A stretch of DNA of 64,000 nt from Streptomyces sp. ITFR-21 (lineage in GTDB: Bacteria; Actinomycetota; Actinomycetes; Streptomycetales; Streptomycetaceae), in the NCBI RefSeq assembly GCF_031844685.1, contig NZ_CP134605.1, forward strand, positions 5,926,001 to 5,990,000. The letters run 5' to 3'. This document shows positions 61,261-64,000 of the stretch, piece by piece. Within the stretch, counting starts at the first letter, position 1, and the number at the start of each line of letters is the position of its first letter. Below the pieces are notes generated by a model. That model saw only the letters and a program-made list of their open reading frames with translations, was not told where the DNA came from and made no database searches. The translations under genes were made by a program, and so were the position numbers.

Positions 61261-62373
61261 ATGCAGACCGGCGATGCCCAGAACACGCGGGAGCACTGGG
61301 ACCCTGCACATCCCGTCCTGGAGATTCTCCGCGCCCGCCGGGATGAGGGAAGCTTACCGGGACAGCGTACCGACGGTGCAACCGTGGCCCTTGCCGTCGA
61401 AGGCGGCGGTATGCGCGGCGTGATCTCCGCGGCCATGCTGACCCAACTCGAGGACTACGGCTTCAAGAACGCCTTCGACATCGTCTACGGATGCTCCTCC
61501 GGGGGAATCAACGGCGCGTACTTCCTTGCCGGGGAGACCTGGTATCCGCTGTCGATCTACTACGACGATCTGACGACCAAGAAGTTCGTGGACTTCGGCC
61601 GGGCACTGCGCCGACTGCCGATCCTCGATCTCGACTACGCCTTCGAATACGTCATGGAACTGCTCAAGCCCCTCGACTACGACGCGGTCCTCAGTTCCGA
61701 CATTCCATTGGTCACTCCGATCACCGATGTCGACGCCGTGGAGACCGTGGTACTGCGGGACTTCTCCTCGCGCGACGACCTCAAGGCCGCGCTGCGCGCC
61801 TCCGCCTGGCTACCCATCGCCGTGCCCGGTACGTTCACCATGGCCGACGGGCGCCGGGCCCTGGACGGCGGGGTGCTCACCGCCCTGCCGTTCCGGCTGG
61901 CGGTCAACGACGGCTGCACGCACGTCCTCTCCCTCAGTACGCGGCCGATGAGGCCGGGGAGCAGCGGGTTGTCGCCGCTGCACCGCTACACCTACCTCTA
62001 TCTCGAACGCCTGCGCCGCGGCCTCGGCAGCGGCTACCTGGCGGCGATTCGCCAGAAGCACCGGGACCAGGACTGGCTGCACGCAATGCGCACCGCCCCC
62101 AGTCCCGACGCTCCCTATGTGCTCGATCTCGCGCCGCTGCCGTGGATGACGGAACTCAAGCGGCACGACATCGATCACCACCGGCTCCTCGAAAACGCGC
62201 GGACGGCCTACGAGATAGCCTTCTGCGCCACCGAGGGCAGGTCCCCCGAGCTGATCCGCCAGGGAGGCGTTCGTGCCATGCCGAGATTGATGATGGTGGA
62301 CACGACCCATGGAAAACCGCAGCGCGACGCTCGATCTGCTGCTCGCCGAGTTGAACGGTCTGACGGGGTATAG
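61261..62373 (+). CDS. Patatin-like phospholipase
   Basis: A 370-residue soluble patatin. The oxyanion-hole glycine-rich motif is VEGGGMRG (residues 46-53), the nucleophile elbow is GCSSG with Ser79, and the catalytic aspartate is Asp202 in LDGG. It should act as a lipid acyl hydrolase on membrane phospholipids. The ATG at 61261 follows a G-rich ribosome site (ATGGGGGGTC); an upstream extension of the frame is Arg-rich and lacks patatin features. The last 65 bp overlap the start of a kinase-like gene in another frame, so the two are almost certainly one transcription unit. Confidence 0.9.
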   Translation: MQTGDAQNTREHWDPAHPVLEILRARRDEGSLPGQRTDGATVALAVEGGGMRGVISAAMLTQLEDYGFKNAFDIVYGCSSGGINGAYFLAGETWYPLSIYYDDLTTKKFVDFGRALRRLPILDLDYAFEYVMELLKPLDYDAVLSSDIPLVTPITDVDAVETVVLRDFSSRDDLKAALRASAWLPIAVPGTFTMADGRRALDGGVLTALPFRLAVNDGCTHVLSLSTRPMRPGSSGLSPLHRYTYLYLERLRRGLGSGYLAAIRQKHRDQDWLHAMRTAPSPDAPYVLDLAPLPWMTELKRHDIDHHRLLENARTAYEIAFCATEGRSPELIRQGGVRAMPRLMMVDTTHGKPQRDARSAARRVERSDGV

Positions 62374-64000
62374 CGACCCGCACGTGGTGCGGTTGGCGCG
62401 ACTGCTGGAGTTGTCTTCCACCGGGCCGGCGGAAGCCCCCCGGGACCAGACCCGACGGCTCCGATTATGGCGGAGAATGCTCCAGGACATCCCGGTGGAC
62501 GAGCGGTCGTTCGACGACCGGTTCGGAATCGCCAGCAGAACGGACGTCATCGACGTCCTGACCCGTTGGTGCCTCGGCTACCCCGCCCAGAGCGACGATC
62601 GTCGGGCAGCCCTGTCGGGGCTCTTCGGCTTCGCCAGTCTGTTCCTGCTGACACTGCTCAGCCTGGCGGAGTCGGAGGCACAGCGCTCTAACTCGCACAC
62701 GTCGGCCGTTCCGGACGGCGGCGACCGGGCGCTGACGCATGACTGCGAGGGCACCTGCCGAGTGCTGGTCGCGGAGGCCGCGGTGGCCGAGGCCATCGCC
62801 GGCGTCTACAGCCCGCAGTCGCTCCCGGGCCGGCGCCACCCTGCCTGGCCCGCCGAGCCGGAGTGGCGGGCCGTGCAGCGGGAGGCGCTGCGCTTCCACC
62901 GGCACGGCAGCACCTCGGTGATCCTGCGCGGCACCACCGCGACGTCCGTGCACGGGACCCGCCCGCAGTTCGCGCTGAAGCTGATCCTGTACCCCTTCAC
63001 CAAGATCCGGACCATCGCGCAGGCCACGCGCGAGTACGCCGCCAGGTACGACACCTCGGCCTTCGACTCCCGGCACCTGGTCCGCGTCTGGGCCAGTTAC
63101 GACAGCTGGATCCTGATGGACTTCGTCGAGGGCCGGACCCTCGCGGAGACGGTCCGCGAGGAGTCGGTCGTCGAGGCGAACGGCGCCGGGGACTTCAGGC
63201 GCCTGCGGCTGGACCGGCTGGAGGAGAAGGGGGTCCTGCTCTTCGACGCGCTCGACGAACTCCAGCGGATCGCACGGGACAACCGTTCGCGCGACCAGTT
63301 CACCGGGGTGCACGCGGACCTCTCGCCGTCCAACATCATCGTGTCGGACGGCGACGGCACCTTCAAGCTCATCGATCTGGGCCGGAACTACCTCTACACC
63401 CACACCATCACCGGAACCACCGGCGTCGACTACTCGTACATCGCGCCGGAGGTCAAGGCCGGCGGCAACGAGATCGCGCGGGCCGACCTGTACTCGCTCG
63501 GCCAGCTGCTCATCCTCATCGGCTGCGGGCGGACGAGCACCGACAGCGTGGTACCGGACATCTTCTATATGCGGGCCATGCTGCTGGCCCGCTTCATCGA
63601 GGACCTGATAGACGCCGATCCGGCCCGCCGACTGCTCATCTTCGACACCGCCGCAGGGCCGGACTTCTCCTTCGGCCGGCTGAAGAGCGTCTTCCTGGCG
63701 GAGCTGGAGATGGTGCGGGCCGCCGAAGGGGGCAGCACCGAGCTGCGGGTCAGGTCCGGTTGGCGGGCACTGGGCGAGCTGCTCCGCCCGCTGGCCGGGG
63801 ACCCGGGCAGGGAGTGGCGGCTGTGGCGCATGCGCAGGCGCCAGAGCGCCCACCACATCCCGAACCGCGCGCTGTTCACCCACTGGCTGCTCGCCTGGTC
63901 GTTCATCGCGGCGGTGATCTGGACGATCACCAACTCCGTCGTCATCACCTGGCTGCTGCGGGACCTGGACCTGTCCTGGGGCAACCGCCTGGTGGAACTG
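62309..64000 (+). CDS. Membrane-anchored protein-kinase-like protein (partial, runs off the window)
   Basis: From the ATG at 62309 the frame is open for 564 codons to the window edge. Residues 1-100 are an unrecognised helical domain, and 101-120 are hydrophobic (LSGLFGFASLFLLTLLSLA). A kinase-like domain spans about 190-440: FALKLILYP with the ATP-binding Lys224, WILMDFVEGRTL hinge, HADLSPSN (335-342, catalytic loop), IDLGRN (DLG in place of DFG) and a YSYIAPEV activation end. Residues about 522-550 form a membrane helix (LLAWSFIAAVIWTITNSVVI). Loop residues look sufficient for activity. The start overlaps the patatin gene by 65 bp. Alternatives are a pseudokinase or an aminoglycoside-phosphotransferase-like fold. 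Confidence 0.8.
   Translation, partial: MENRSATLDLLLAELNGLTGYSDPHVVRLARLLELSSTGPAEAPRDQTRRLRLWRRMLQDIPVDERSFDDRFGIASRTDVIDVLTRWCLGYPAQSDDRRAALSGLFGFASLFLLTLLSLAESEAQRSNSHTSAVPDGGDRALTHDCEGTCRVLVAEAAVAEAIAGVYSPQSLPGRRHPAWPAEPEWRAVQREALRFHRHGSTSVILRGTTATSVHGTRPQFALKLILYPFTKIRTIAQATREYAARYDTSAFDSRHLVRVWASYDSWILMDFVEGRTLAETVREESVVEANGAGDFRRLRLDRLEEKGVLLFDALDELQRIARDNRSRDQFTGVHADLSPSNIIVSDGDGTFKLIDLGRNYLYTHTITGTTGVDYSYIAPEVKAGGNEIARADLYSLGQLLILIGCGRTSTDSVVPDIFYMRAMLLARFIEDLIDADPARRLLIFDTAAGPDFSFGRLKSVFLAELEMVRAAEGGSTELRVRSGWRALGELLRPLAGDPGREWRLWRMRRRQSAHHIPNRALFTHWLLAWSFIAAVIWTITNSVVITWLLRDLDLSWGNRLVEL

Overview
The window is high-GC actinobacterial DNA. The codon bias, the GTG/TTG starts, the many translationally coupled genes, and the insertion sequences, ABC lipoproteins, Tat signal and glycoside hydrolases all fit Streptomyces or a close relative. 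The dense IS remnants and orphan catabolic islands suggest an accessory region, possibly a chromosome arm or a large plasmid. I see no tRNA, rRNA, replication or other core housekeeping gene.

Layout. 1-470: end of a type I-E-like CRISPR array with 61-bp period and no cas genes, cut off inside its last repeat. 470-2230: patchwork of broken genes and transposase remnants (a DDE family, IS110, IS3). 2233-3913: intact-looking IS1380-family element. 3956-10231: chain of mobile elements at one TAA/CTAA target. It holds two IS5-type elements that each carry a convergent winged-helix passenger gene (the first passenger broken by a nested IS3 with a GCG duplication), then an IS701-type element with 89-bp perfect terminal inverted repeats and a frameshifted transposase.

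10228-20662: catabolic island 1. It contains an MHS-type transporter, a dimeric alpha/beta-barrel protein, Gfo/Idh/MocA oxidoreductase, extended SDR, TIM-barrel isomerase, thiamine-diphosphate lyase/hydrolase, aldehyde dehydrogenase, cupin and IclR regulator. It looks like a polyol, inositol-like or sugar-acid pathway of unknown substrate.

21260-41045: catabolic island 2. A leftward oxidoreductase set (flavin monooxygenase, SDR, two FAD dehydrogenases, zinc alcohol dehydrogenase, class 3 aldehyde dehydrogenase) faces a five-gene LivHMGFK-type uptake system. Further right lie a quinone-oxidoreductase-like protein, gentisate dioxygenase, a fumarylpyruvate-type hydrolase, a PrpF-type isomerase, a GntR/FadR regulator and a PrpB-type lyase. 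Four FadR-type palindromes sit in exactly the intergenic regions that start these units, so I infer one regulon for uptake and gentisate-type ring cleavage of an aromatic or cyclic compound.

41046-42348: more IS debris. 42349-47930: island 3, with a strong promoter and palindrome, a cytoplasmic NMT1/THI5-like protein, an IclR regulator, an SsuABC-like transporter and a lactonase-like metallo-hydrolase. 48623-51802: compact leftward operon of EF-hand protein, isocitrate/isopropylmalate-dehydrogenase relative, isochorismatase-like hydrolase and methyltransferase, of unknown purpose. 52456-55601: Tat-exported acetamidase/formamidase relative and a secreted glycine-rich protein, both followed by strong hairpins. 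55744-58781: pyruvate formate-lyase and its activase. 59196-60530: two degraded secreted glycoside hydrolases. 61261-64000: a patatin-like phospholipase overlapping a membrane-anchored kinase-like protein that runs off the window; this pair is the least familiar arrangement here.
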